A stretch of 14,931 nt of DNA from Clostridia bacterium. Its GTDB lineage: Bacteria; Bacillota; Clostridia; Oscillospirales; Acutalibacteraceae. Within the stretch, counting starts at the first letter, position 1. Every line of letters begins with the position of its first letter. The stretch covers positions 1-14,931 of the forward strand of contig JAFOFS010000044.1 of assembly GCA_017387165.1 (NCBI GenBank), written 5' to 3'. Both the position numbers and the translations under genes were made by a program. Below, one piece after another: positions 6,801 through 12,811 of this stretch. Under the pieces are notes generated by a model, which had not been told where the DNA came from, did no database searches, and saw nothing but the letters and a program-made list of their open reading frames with translations.

Positions 6801-9241
6801 ACGTCGACGGCGTCAAGAAGAATCTGTACGCTCGTAAGATCTTTGTGAAGATCGATGGGGAAGAGGTGATTTCGTATCACGATACCAACCTGAAGCGTAC
6901 GCTCGGCAAGACTCTTTATACCTTTAGCAAAGATCCCGAGGAGACCAAACTGGTTTCCTTGACCAGCAAGGGTGTTTATCTTAAGGAAAAAGAGCCGACC
7001 GTCTACGATTTGTTTGACGTTTCCGGCAAAGCGGTGGAAGATATGATCGGCGTGTTCTCCACGCAGTTTGCCAACCTTCCGTCCTCCACCAATGTCGGCA
7101 TCAAGATGAACGTGGATCTCCATGCCGACCTCTTTGAATTTAAACTTTCCCTTTCCAAGCTGGATCCCGCCAACTATTGGGATATCGACGCTTCCGGCTG
7201 GCAGTTCTGGTTCCGTCCCGGTAACGAACAGCTGTTTATCGGTTACGGCGTCAGCGAGTACGGCGCGGTGGCCCATCAGAGATATCCGGACTCCTTTGAA
7301 CTGGAGATCGGCGAACGCGACGTGATGCTGGTAAAGGACGGTAAGGAAACGCTGTATGCCCGTCGCCTGTACATCAAGATTGACGGCAAGGAAGTGCTGA
7401 CCTGGGACGATAAAGAAATGAAGCGTCCTCTCGGCTCCTACGGTGTCTATTACATTTCGGATTCCGATCTGGTGACCATTTCCACGCAGAAAGCCACGGC
7501 TAAGCTGCCGCTTGATATCGTCCAAAACGGCGAATCGGTGGAAAGCTCCCCGTTTGTCGACAGTGCGACGACGGTAGTGGTCGGTCAGGAGAGCTACGTT
7601 TCGGTGACCGTGAAATCGGATATGAGCAACAAGGTGACCATGAACGGTCTGTATCTGAACGATGCGTTGCTCACCGCCGAATCGGTGACCGAGGGCAAGT
7701 ACCTTTACAAGCTGGAAAATCCGGCGCAGGGCGATAAGCTCCGCTTGGAACTCAGCGTCAAAACGTTGACCTGGGACGAACCCACCCGCGTTTTCGATTT
7801 CTGCGATATCAGCGGCAAGAAAGAAGTTACCGTTCCGCTGCAAACCGAAAACCGTGTCGGCGCGATGGTGGATATGGAGAACGGACAGGCGGGTGTGAAC
7901 TCGGGCGTTCAGTTTGGTATCCATCTGCCGGAAGAAGGCTACAACCAGATTCAGATCTGTGCGTTGGTGGATAACCGCGGCCTGTGGGGTCACTCGGGTA
8001 TGCTGATCCGCGTGATGAACCGTCGTGTGGAGTTCTGCTTCACTGCATCCTCCGGTTATCTGACCGGCTTCAACAACGATATCTTCACCCCGGGCGCCGA
8101 TCTGGCGATGGAGATGGGCATTGTCAAGTGCTATGAAGAATGCCTCTACAAGTACGACCGCTGGTATGTCAAGGCGGGCAAGATCGGCGGCGAGCTGGAA
8201 TTTGTCGGCTGGTACGACAGCCCCGAACGCGGCCACTACGGCGGTAACTTCAGCTCCTACGGCTCGGACGTCGGCGGCGCTTACAGAATGTACACGCTGA
8301 AAGAGGTGTACAGCCTGACCGACGCCTCGGATGATGCGGATAAGGCGCTTATCAATACCTACAAGCGTATCAACGAGATGGTGAAGGAACTGCAGTACGA
8401 CGATATGTACGTTGCGTATGAGAACGTGGAAACCGCCGAAAAGGTGGCTCGCGTCTCCTTCTACACCAAGCCCGGCACCAAGCTGGCCGCCTTTACGGTC
8501 AACGGTGCAGACGTGACCTCCGACGTGGAGATCGGTGCGGACGGCGCCTATATCTACACCTTCCGTTCCTTCTCGCGTGACACGCGCTTTGCGTATCGCA
8601 TTGCGGAGGATGCCACCACCTATAAGGTCAACGCATCCGCGCTGGATGCCAAACTGCATCTGACCGCTGACGTGACCGACATTCCGTGCGGTGGTGACGT
8701 CGTGCTGTCGGTGACCGCGGACAAGGGTTACGTTCCTTCGCTGAAGATCAACGGCAAGGACGTGACCGAGCAGCTTACCTTGAATGCCGCGACGGGCGTC
8801 TGGACTTACAAACTCCGCGCCGTCCGTTCGGATGTGAAGGTGGAGGGTACGGCGGTCGCGAAAGCGTACACGGTCGATCTGACCGCTACCGAAAACGGCA
8901 CCGTCACCTTTGGCGGCGACTATGCGGACGGTAAACTGCCGGCAGGCGGCAAGCTGATCATCACGGTTACCCCGAATGACGGCTACCTCCTCGGCGGCGT
9001 GACCGTCAATGGTAAGACCTATCCGCTGACCAACGGCGTTTTGGAACTGCCGTCGGTCTATACGGACGGTGATGCGATCACCGTTGAACCCATCTTCACC
9101 AAAGGCGCGCTTGCGACGATTGCCAAGCCGCTGACCTGGCTGTGGTGGGTGATCGGCGGTGCAGTCGTGCTGCTCGCTGCAGCAGTTGTTTTGCTGATTG
9201 TATTCCGCAAGAAGAAGGGAGTGACCAAGGCTGATGATTAA
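3848..9241 (+). CDS. Giant membrane-anchored multidomain surface protein
   Basis: A 1797-residue exported protein of unknown specific function. A signal peptide (residues 1 to about 35, ending ASAA) is followed by seven beta-rich modules of about 115-125 residues (38-872) ordered A-A-B-C-D-C'-B'. Next come two related modules (873-1051 and 1053-1218) sharing GWQ-x-WF-R-P and YAR-x4-KIDG-x-EV, which I read as possible concanavalin/laminin-G-like folds; W940 and W1118 begin the shared motif. An Ig-like spacer leads to a more divergent third such module (about 1315-1480). The C-terminal part has short beta modules of the GY-x5-VNG type (about 1610-1750). One membrane helix (about 1763-1785) and an RKKK tail anchor it; no LPxTG sorting motif is seen. 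No catalytic motif was recognised. Being first in a sugar-importer operon, it probably binds glycan or a host surface. Adhesion alone is the alternative. Confidence 0.9.
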   Translation: MRTTSMKRRKWSALLSVLIVVCMLLGQLPLLASAAEEITLTYIGGVAEDGVHRYRLFFTGLTDNSDRYWNNNTVYVDGEAKSGEGVNYVPAAVYGGTPGELWLCLDYGMVQSGANSASQIGKHVMQIKAGTQLSGGAFTLANDIWVQFQADAITLLTPITLTLEAGGGAQDFASRYLMHFSGIVDTADRYWDGNTVYVDGVAQSGDGVNYTTTVEAGKLTLCLSYSKVQSGATAAEAIGAHKLEFKAGTILGGQYVLAETTVIQIDGENFSQVAAEKEPDLTVDLLNDPSRNTASSNGGLYFFVEPADSLASDLSWAVRYAMADGGIYVNGTLVEGARLIKLLSNLYYVAFDNTGYGPFKTGDVVTIDGTATSDNYKVKFNAQSFEYNAAGGWDIYVPKTSVSVSGLGVHHGCQDNVGGGRYLASLVLSAPYGGSMNGTGLPLTVNGKTHTAEVFKEGDELALILYYADFPKGDEYTVTIPAGTDIEGAPLDADFTFYVHADGSVDTTPPSQPVLPDTFAFSNGAWQPDNARYGLAFSIEGKTSLSLESKSYAGVISIDGKAPEAALCFTDGSLLYVFVDASNGITEQGAHTIVLQEGAVIGDYTVGNAITLYTQVDSPVSTAPILPPVPSELTMSHIGGGMQADRFLVRVDLQPAMTSSSLFVTVQIDGVDTQVELFRLTDTGAVSGALLLPFTICAPNKEHTVTVPAGTTVDNATLAEDFTVYIHLDNSIDTNKPAGPVVLPEASETVDVLNDNRNITGDCTGGLYFAVSPADALAFDLENWSIRYAAAVGGIYLNDELTVVNILKITESLYYIPLSDFGITPKKGDVVTIDGEFGNADHVVKYNKQNFIYYGNGVWQLGTYIRDLREEPYVTQDISELVDGLSEITLLPLIDQKIGDAKQSTNIALKFRYKWNLKNEETLFGFSKVAGMWDEQSSGWQVWFRPQFGQIFLAHGASEWQTVISYDFTATTSTVEIGSVDVYEYVDGVKKNLYARKIFVKIDGEEVISYHDTNLKRTLGKTLYTFSKDPEETKLVSLTSKGVYLKEKEPTVYDLFDVSGKAVEDMIGVFSTQFANLPSSTNVGIKMNVDLHADLFEFKLSLSKLDPANYWDIDASGWQFWFRPGNEQLFIGYGVSEYGAVAHQRYPDSFELEIGERDVMLVKDGKETLYARRLYIKIDGKEVLTWDDKEMKRPLGSYGVYYISDSDLVTISTQKATAKLPLDIVQNGESVESSPFVDSATTVVVGQESYVSVTVKSDMSNKVTMNGLYLNDALLTAESVTEGKYLYKLENPAQGDKLRLELSVKTLTWDEPTRVFDFCDISGKKEVTVPLQTENRVGAMVDMENGQAGVNSGVQFGIHLPEEGYNQIQICALVDNRGLWGHSGMLIRVMNRRVEFCFTASSGYLTGFNNDIFTPGADLAMEMGIVKCYEECLYKYDRWYVKAGKIGGELEFVGWYDSPERGHYGGNFSSYGSDVGGAYRMYTLKEVYSLTDASDDADKALINTYKRINEMVKELQYDDMYVAYENVETAEKVARVSFYTKPGTKLAAFTVNGADVTSDVEIGADGAYIYTFRSFSRDTRFAYRIAEDATTYKVNASALDAKLHLTADVTDIPCGGDVVLSVTADKGYVPSLKINGKDVTEQLTLNAATGVWTYKLRAVRSDVKVEGTAVAKAYTVDLTATENGTVTFGGDYADGKLPAGGKLIITVTPNDGYLLGGVTVNGKTYPLTNGVLELPSVYTDGDAITVEPIFTKGALATIAKPLTWLWWVIGGAVVLLAAAVVLLIVFRKKKGVTKADD
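3959..4684 (+). repeat. Tandem module pair A1-A2 in the surface protein
   Basis: Residues 38-158 and 159-279 form two units of 121 codons each. Shared landmarks are ITLT at the start, D-x-DRYW-x2-NTVYVDG, a SG-x-GVNY stretch, L-x-LCL-x-Y, VQSGA, and KAGT near the end. DNA similarity is still visible over the NTVYVDG to GVNY segment, so the duplication is not very old or is under constraint. Confidence 0.85.
4685..5050 (+). repeat. Module B1 of the surface protein, paired with 6089-6463
   Basis: Residues 280-401. Shared with B2 are VDLLND/VDVLND, GGLYF, PAD-x-LA, a GGIY-x-N stretch, KGDVVTIDG-type wording, and VK-x-N-x-Q-x-F. The copies are separated by modules C1, D and C2, so this is a dispersed and not a tandem repeat. 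Confidence 0.85.
5051..5395 (+). repeat. Module C1 of the surface protein, paired with 5741-6088
   Basis: Residues 402-516. Shared features with C2 are EYTVTIPAGT / EHTVTVPAGT, ADFTFYVH / EDFTVYIH, a following D-x-S-x-DT, and a proline-rich linker ending VLP. Confidence 0.85.
5396..5740 (+). repeat. Module D, the unpaired centre of the mirrored array
   Basis: Residues 517-631. It has no close second copy but shares the same general pattern: an RYG-x-AFS strand, an x-SIDGK strand, an AHTIVLQEGA strand and a proline-rich exit linker. It is probably the same fold as modules A and C, more diverged. Confidence 0.6.
5741..6088 (+). repeat. Module C2 of the surface protein
   Basis: Residues 632-747, second copy of module C. 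The HTVTVPAGT strand, EDFTVYIH strand and VVLP linker align with C1, while the first half has diverged strongly. Confidence 0.8.
6089..6463 (+). repeat. Module B2 of the surface protein
   Basis: Residues 748-872, second copy of module B. ETVDVLND, GGLYFAVSPAD, GGIYLND and KKGDVVTIDG align with B1. It marks the end of the seven-module region. Confidence 0.85.
6464..7510 (+). repeat. Pair of related sandwich-like modules in the surface protein
   Basis: Residues 873-1051 and 1053 to about 1218. Both carry SGWQ-x-WFRP, an x-SE-[WY] turn, a VEIG / LEIG strand, YAR-[KR]-x-[FY]-[VI]-KIDG-[EK]-EV, and KR-x-LG. The conserved aromatic and charged residues would suit ligand-binding beta-sandwiches. Fold assignment is inference without structure prediction. 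Confidence 0.75.
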
Positions 9242-10169
9242 GAAGACATCGCCTGCCACCGAGGAAGCTCTCGCTCTTCGCCGCAAAAAGTTTAAACACA
9301 CAAAATCGGAGTGGCTGTGCATCATTCTCCTGTGCGCTCCGGCTATCATCCACCTGCTGGTGTTTTGGCTTGGTGTCCAGATTGAAACCTTCAAGCTGGC
9401 CTTTACCGACCATTACACCCAGCAGACCGGCTGGTTCAATTTCAAATGGGCGTATGAGCAGCTCACCGGTGCCGCATCCGCGGATATCCCGCTGGCAGTC
9501 CAGAATACCTTTAAATTCTTCGCGTTGGGCTGCCTTTTGATCCCCATTTCGATGTTCTTTGCTTACCTGATTTACCGCAAGAGCTTTGGCCACGGTTTTA
9601 TGCGCGTTTCGCTGTATCTCCCCGGCGCGATCGGCGGTATTATGGTTTCGCTTCTGTACGCTCGACTGATGATCTATGACGGTCCTCTGATGAGCCTGTA
9701 CAGCCAGCTGACCGGTAACGATCCCGTGATGCTCTCCAGCGAAAACGGTATCCTTTACATTATGATTCACGATGTTCTGATCGGCGTCGGCGCCAATCTG
9801 ATGATCTGGCTGGGCGGTATGAGCCGTATTCCGTACGACCTCATCGAGGTTGGCAAACTGGAAGGTATCGGCCCGTTTACCGAATTCCGCAAGGTCATCC
9901 TGCCGCTGATCTGGCCGACCTTCGTGACGATGTTTACTCTGCAGATCATCAACATCTTCGGTTCGTCCGGCTCCATCCTGGCGTTGACCGGTGGTGCTGA
10001 CGGCACCAACACCCTCGCGTTCTGGATGTACAATATGGTTCTGCAGGGACTGTCGCAGGAATACGGCAACGTTTCCGCTCTCGGCTTGATCTTTACTGTC
10101 GTGACCATCCCGATCGTTGTGATCGGACGTTGGTTTATGAACAAGTTCGGAGAGGAGGTTGAGTATTGA
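9234..10169 (+). CDS. CUT1-type sugar ABC transporter permease, MalF/UgpA-like
   Basis: A 311-residue inner-membrane subunit of a carbohydrate importer. Six membrane segments can be placed at about 27-50, 94-114, 125-147, 174-195, 226-252 and 280-303. The cytoplasmic EAA loop that docks onto the ATPase is E205-V-G-K-L-E-G211 with the closing Pro at 224; it departs from the usual EAA-x3-DG wording (VGK for AA, EG for DG) but keeps spacing. Its ATG lies inside the end of the surface-protein gene, an 8-base overlap, which implies translational coupling. A GAAGGGAG stretch about 12 bases upstream is a loosely placed ribosome binding site. It pairs with the next gene as the transmembrane heterodimer. 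The sugar carried cannot be told from the permease. Confidence 0.95.
   Translation: MIKKTSPATEEALALRRKKFKHTKSEWLCIILLCAPAIIHLLVFWLGVQIETFKLAFTDHYTQQTGWFNFKWAYEQLTGAASADIPLAVQNTFKFFALGCLLIPISMFFAYLIYRKSFGHGFMRVSLYLPGAIGGIMVSLLYARLMIYDGPLMSLYSQLTGNDPVMLSSENGILYIMIHDVLIGVGANLMIWLGGMSRIPYDLIEVGKLEGIGPFTEFRKVILPLIWPTFVTMFTLQIINIFGSSGSILALTGGADGTNTLAFWMYNMVLQGLSQEYGNVSALGLIFTVVTIPIVVIGRWFMNKFGEEVEY
10153..10158 (+). promoter_or_regulatory. Ribosome binding site of the second permease
   Basis: A perfect AGGAGG lies 12 bases before the ATG at 10171, inside the end of the first permease gene. An in-frame TTG at 10159 is too close to be used, so ATG 10171 is chosen despite the slightly long spacing. 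Confidence 0.75.
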
Positions 10170-10170
10170 T

Positions 10171-11100
10171 ATGGCAGTGCAAAAGAAAACACGCGACCAG
10201 TCGCGTATCCGCAATCGCTTTGTCGAACTCAAGAAAAACGGTCTGATTTTCAACCTCCTCGGTCTGATCCCGCTGGTGTGGGGTATTATGCTGACCTTCC
10301 TCGTCGTATGGGGTATCAACGTTTCCCTGGCGGAAGAAGATTGGTATTTGCGCCATATGAACAGCTTTTTCACCGATTGGAAATTCATTGATTTTTCCAA
10401 CTATGCGAAAGCGATGGAACAGTTCACCTTTGAGTCGTTCCAAAACGGCGTGTATATGAAGACCAACTATTTCCAGCTGATCTTCAACTCCATTTGGTTC
10501 AGCGTCGGTACCACCCTGATGAAGATGCTTTCCACCATCTTCTTTGCGTATGCGGTGGCCCGCTTTGAGTTCCCCGGTCGTAAATTGCTGTACGGCTTTG
10601 TCATCTTGCAGATGATGATCCCGATCTACGGTCAGACGGCGGCCAACTACGAATTGCTGCAAGGTTTGGGTTTGGTTGACACGCCCGGTTTCCTGCTTGC
10701 GCAGGGCGCCGGTCACGGTATGTTCTTCCTCATCACTTATTCCTTCTTCCGCAATCTTCCGACGGGTTACGAGGAAGCCGCCCGTATCGACGGCGCCGGC
10801 CCCTTCGTGATCTTCTGGAAAGTGATGCTGCCGTTGGCGACGCCCATCACGCTGTCGCTCGGCATTATGCAGTTTATTTCCGCTTGGAACAGCTACGATG
10901 TTCCGCTGCTGTATCTGCCGTCGTATCCGACCCTTTCCAGCGCTTTGTATATGTATAAAGACAATATGTTCCAACTCGGTCTGACGACCCCGACCTACTT
11001 TGCGGGTATGTTCATTTCCATTCTGCCGGTTGCGGTGCTGTTTATCATCTTCAACAAGCAGATTATGGAAAACGTTTCGATCGGTGGCCTCAAAGGCTAA
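10171..11100 (+). CDS. CUT1-type sugar ABC transporter permease, MalG/UgpE-like
   Basis: A 309-residue partner permease. Membrane segments lie at about 26-49, 107-129, 139-153, 175-195, 223-240 and 276-294. The EAA loop is canonical: E202-A-A-R-I-D-G208-A-G, ending with P221. The C-terminus, QIMENVSIGGLKG, is the hallmark ending of this subfamily. It starts one base after the stop of the first permease. An extended periplasm-facing stretch of about 55 residues (50-106) between the first two segments is longer than in compact homologs and might contact the large binding protein or the surface protein. No ATPase gene accompanies the pair here. Confidence 0.95.
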   Translation: MAVQKKTRDQSRIRNRFVELKKNGLIFNLLGLIPLVWGIMLTFLVVWGINVSLAEEDWYLRHMNSFFTDWKFIDFSNYAKAMEQFTFESFQNGVYMKTNYFQLIFNSIWFSVGTTLMKMLSTIFFAYAVARFEFPGRKLLYGFVILQMMIPIYGQTAANYELLQGLGLVDTPGFLLAQGAGHGMFFLITYSFFRNLPTGYEEAARIDGAGPFVIFWKVMLPLATPITLSLGIMQFISAWNSYDVPLLYLPSYPTLSSALYMYKDNMFQLGLTTPTYFAGMFISILPVAVLFIIFNKQIMENVSIGGLKG

Positions 11101-11107
11101 TTTTGAT

Positions 11108-11113
11108 AAGGAG
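11108..11113 (+). promoter_or_regulatory. Ribosome binding site of the solute-binding lipoprotein
   Basis: AAGGAG, 9 bases before the ATG at 11123, in the 22-base gap after the second permease. The same reading frame is open back to 11000, but that part lies inside the permease gene and lacks a signal peptide. Confidence 0.85.
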
Positions 11114-11122
11114 TGTGGCAAA

Positions 11123-12775
11123 ATGAAAATTTGGTTTAAAAAAGGCTTGGCGCTTCTTTGTGCCGCGATCCTCTGCTTCGGCTTGGTTGCTTGCAACAAG
11201 CCGCAGGCGATTGAGGGTTCCAACCTCGATGGTAGCAACAAAGACTACGACACCACCAATCTGTATATCACCATTCTGCATAAGGGCTATGGCTTTGAAT
11301 GGCTGACCAAACTGGCAGAAGGCTTTGAAAAGGCTAACCCCGGTGTGAAGGTTCACCTCAACACCGTGACCCAGAACGAAGCCATCAAGGGCGAAATGAA
11401 ATCGGCGGCTTACACCAACACCGACCTGTTCTTCGACATCGCCGATATGCCGAAACTGGTGCAGGAATACCATACCTACTTCAACAATTCGCAGGCGCTT
11501 CGTCCGCTCAACGACGTGTTGGAGTCTGAGATTCCCGGCGAAAATGTCACGGTAGGGGAGAAGATCTTTAAGTCTTCTCTGACCGACTACACCTTCACCG
11601 GTAAGGACGGCGAAACGCTTTACTACGGCCTGCCGTACGTTTCCTCCGCTCTGCTGCTGTATTACAACGAGACCCTCATCAACAAAACGCTGGGCGAGGG
11701 CAACTGGGAAGTCCCGAACACCACCGATGAGCTGATCGCGCTTTCCAAGCGTTTGGCGGAGAAAGACGTGCACTGGCTGGTGCCGGGTGGTCTCGACCAG
11801 TATTCCCGTAACCTCTTTGCCGCCAACTGGGCTCAGTGGGAAGGCTATGAGAACTACCTCAACTTCTATGAGGGTGTCGGCTTCGACTCCTCCAAGAACC
11901 GTCCGACCAACAACTCGGGTAAGATCTTCGAGCAGACGGGCCGTCTGGAGTCGATGAAGGTTATGTACGAGCTGTTGACCCCCGATAACGGTTACGTGCT
12001 CAAGCACAGTGCGCAGCTGTCGGTCGGCAACCTGAACGATTATCAGAAGTTCTTCGTTGACAGCTCCTACGACTACAAGCTGGCGTTCTATCCCTGCGGC
12101 GACTGGCTGATGCAGGAAGTTAAGGACAACAGTGGTGTGACCGAGAGCGACGTCATCAAGACGATGCGTGTGCCGATCACCAGCTCGATCATCAACGCCT
12201 ACGACGAGTATTCCGGCAAAAAGGACGACAAGCTCCCGAACATCAATGACGATGCCACCCTGTCGGCGGTCATCGACTACGTTGACGGTAACGGCGAACT
12301 GCCTGCAGGCGTCACCGAGGCCGAAGTGGAGATTATCCGCGAAGCGCGCAGCATCGTGGCGAGCCAGAGCAATATGCACGGCGTGTATGCGCCGGTGTTC
12401 TCCAACGCGCAGACGCTGGCGAACAACTTCCTCATCTATATGGCTTCCAACGAAGGCTGCAAGATCTTCAAGGAAAACTGCATTGGCGGCTTCGCTCCGT
12501 ACGCTTACGACTACGAAGGCGTGGAACTCGACGCGACCGAGCAGACCATCCTCAAGAACATCACGAATGCGGTGTTCGTTGCCGAGTTCTCCTTCCACGA
12601 ACTGTTCTCCGTGGCAGGTGTTCGTCCCTACCTTAACGGCGACTCCGGTACGATGGAAAGCTACGTTCTCCGCCCGTCCCGTAAGTACGCCACCGCCGAG
12701 GCACTGCACCAGAGCTACATCGATGCGTACAGCGGCAAGAAATGGGATAACTACCTCAGCAAGATTGGCAAGTAA
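11123..12775 (+). CDS. Extracellular solute-binding lipoprotein of the sugar importer
   Basis: A 550-residue family 1 solute-binding protein that would capture the sugar outside the membrane and hand it to the two permeases. The signal peptide ends in a clear lipobox, L21-V-A-C24, followed by a Ser/Asn/Asp-rich linker. Family-typical features are the opening strand with LAEGFEKANPGVKVHL, and the YGLPY-x-SSALLLYYN stretch (about 167-181) that forms part of the ligand cleft. The C-terminal lobe has an ANNFLIYMASNEGCKIF helix. At 550 residues it is larger than the common 400-450 of maltose-type proteins, which often goes with oligosaccharide or complex ligands; the ligand itself is not readable. 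Aromatic residues are frequent (for example WAQWEGYENYLNFYEG), as expected for sugar stacking. Confidence 0.95.
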   Translation: MKIWFKKGLALLCAAILCFGLVACNKPQAIEGSNLDGSNKDYDTTNLYITILHKGYGFEWLTKLAEGFEKANPGVKVHLNTVTQNEAIKGEMKSAAYTNTDLFFDIADMPKLVQEYHTYFNNSQALRPLNDVLESEIPGENVTVGEKIFKSSLTDYTFTGKDGETLYYGLPYVSSALLLYYNETLINKTLGEGNWEVPNTTDELIALSKRLAEKDVHWLVPGGLDQYSRNLFAANWAQWEGYENYLNFYEGVGFDSSKNRPTNNSGKIFEQTGRLESMKVMYELLTPDNGYVLKHSAQLSVGNLNDYQKFFVDSSYDYKLAFYPCGDWLMQEVKDNSGVTESDVIKTMRVPITSSIINAYDEYSGKKDDKLPNINDDATLSAVIDYVDGNGELPAGVTEAEVEIIREARSIVASQSNMHGVYAPVFSNAQTLANNFLIYMASNEGCKIFKENCIGGFAPYAYDYEGVELDATEQTILKNITNAVFVAEFSFHELFSVAGVRPYLNGDSGTMESYVLRPSRKYATAEALHQSYIDAYSGKKWDNYLSKIGK

Positions 12776-12799
12776 AATTCCCCTGTGACTTCACTAAAC

Positions 12800-12804
12800 G
12801 GAGG
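12800..12804 (+). promoter_or_regulatory. Ribosome binding site of the GH123-like gene
   Basis: GGAGG (continuing GTG) lies 7 bases before the ATG at 12812. The 36-base gap after the binding-protein gene holds no terminator hairpin, so the gene belongs to the operon. Confidence 0.85.
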
Positions 12805-12811
12805 TGTTTAT

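Noticed and set aside
9100..9238. LPxTG-type cell-wall sorting signal at the surface-protein C-terminus
   Set aside because: There is a membrane helix and basic tail, but no LPxTG or close variant before it, so membrane anchoring is preferred.
5168..9394. 1408-codon open frame on the minus strand
   Set aside because: It lies opposite the surface-protein gene with codons aligned to it, and its predicted product is rich in Arg, His, Val and Gln with no domain or signal. It is explained by the lack of TTA/CTA/TCA codons on the sense strand.
10159..10170. TTG start for the second permease
   Set aside because: The AGGAGG ends next to the TTG, leaving no spacing; the ATG at 10171 is usable.
11000..11122. 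Upstream extension of the binding-protein frame
   Set aside because: It lies wholly inside the permease gene; the lipoprotein signal peptide begins at 11123 after a proper ribosome binding site.
11090..12709. 539-codon minus-strand frame opposite the binding-protein gene
   Set aside because: Antisense shadow aligned to the sense codons of a clear solute-binding lipoprotein.
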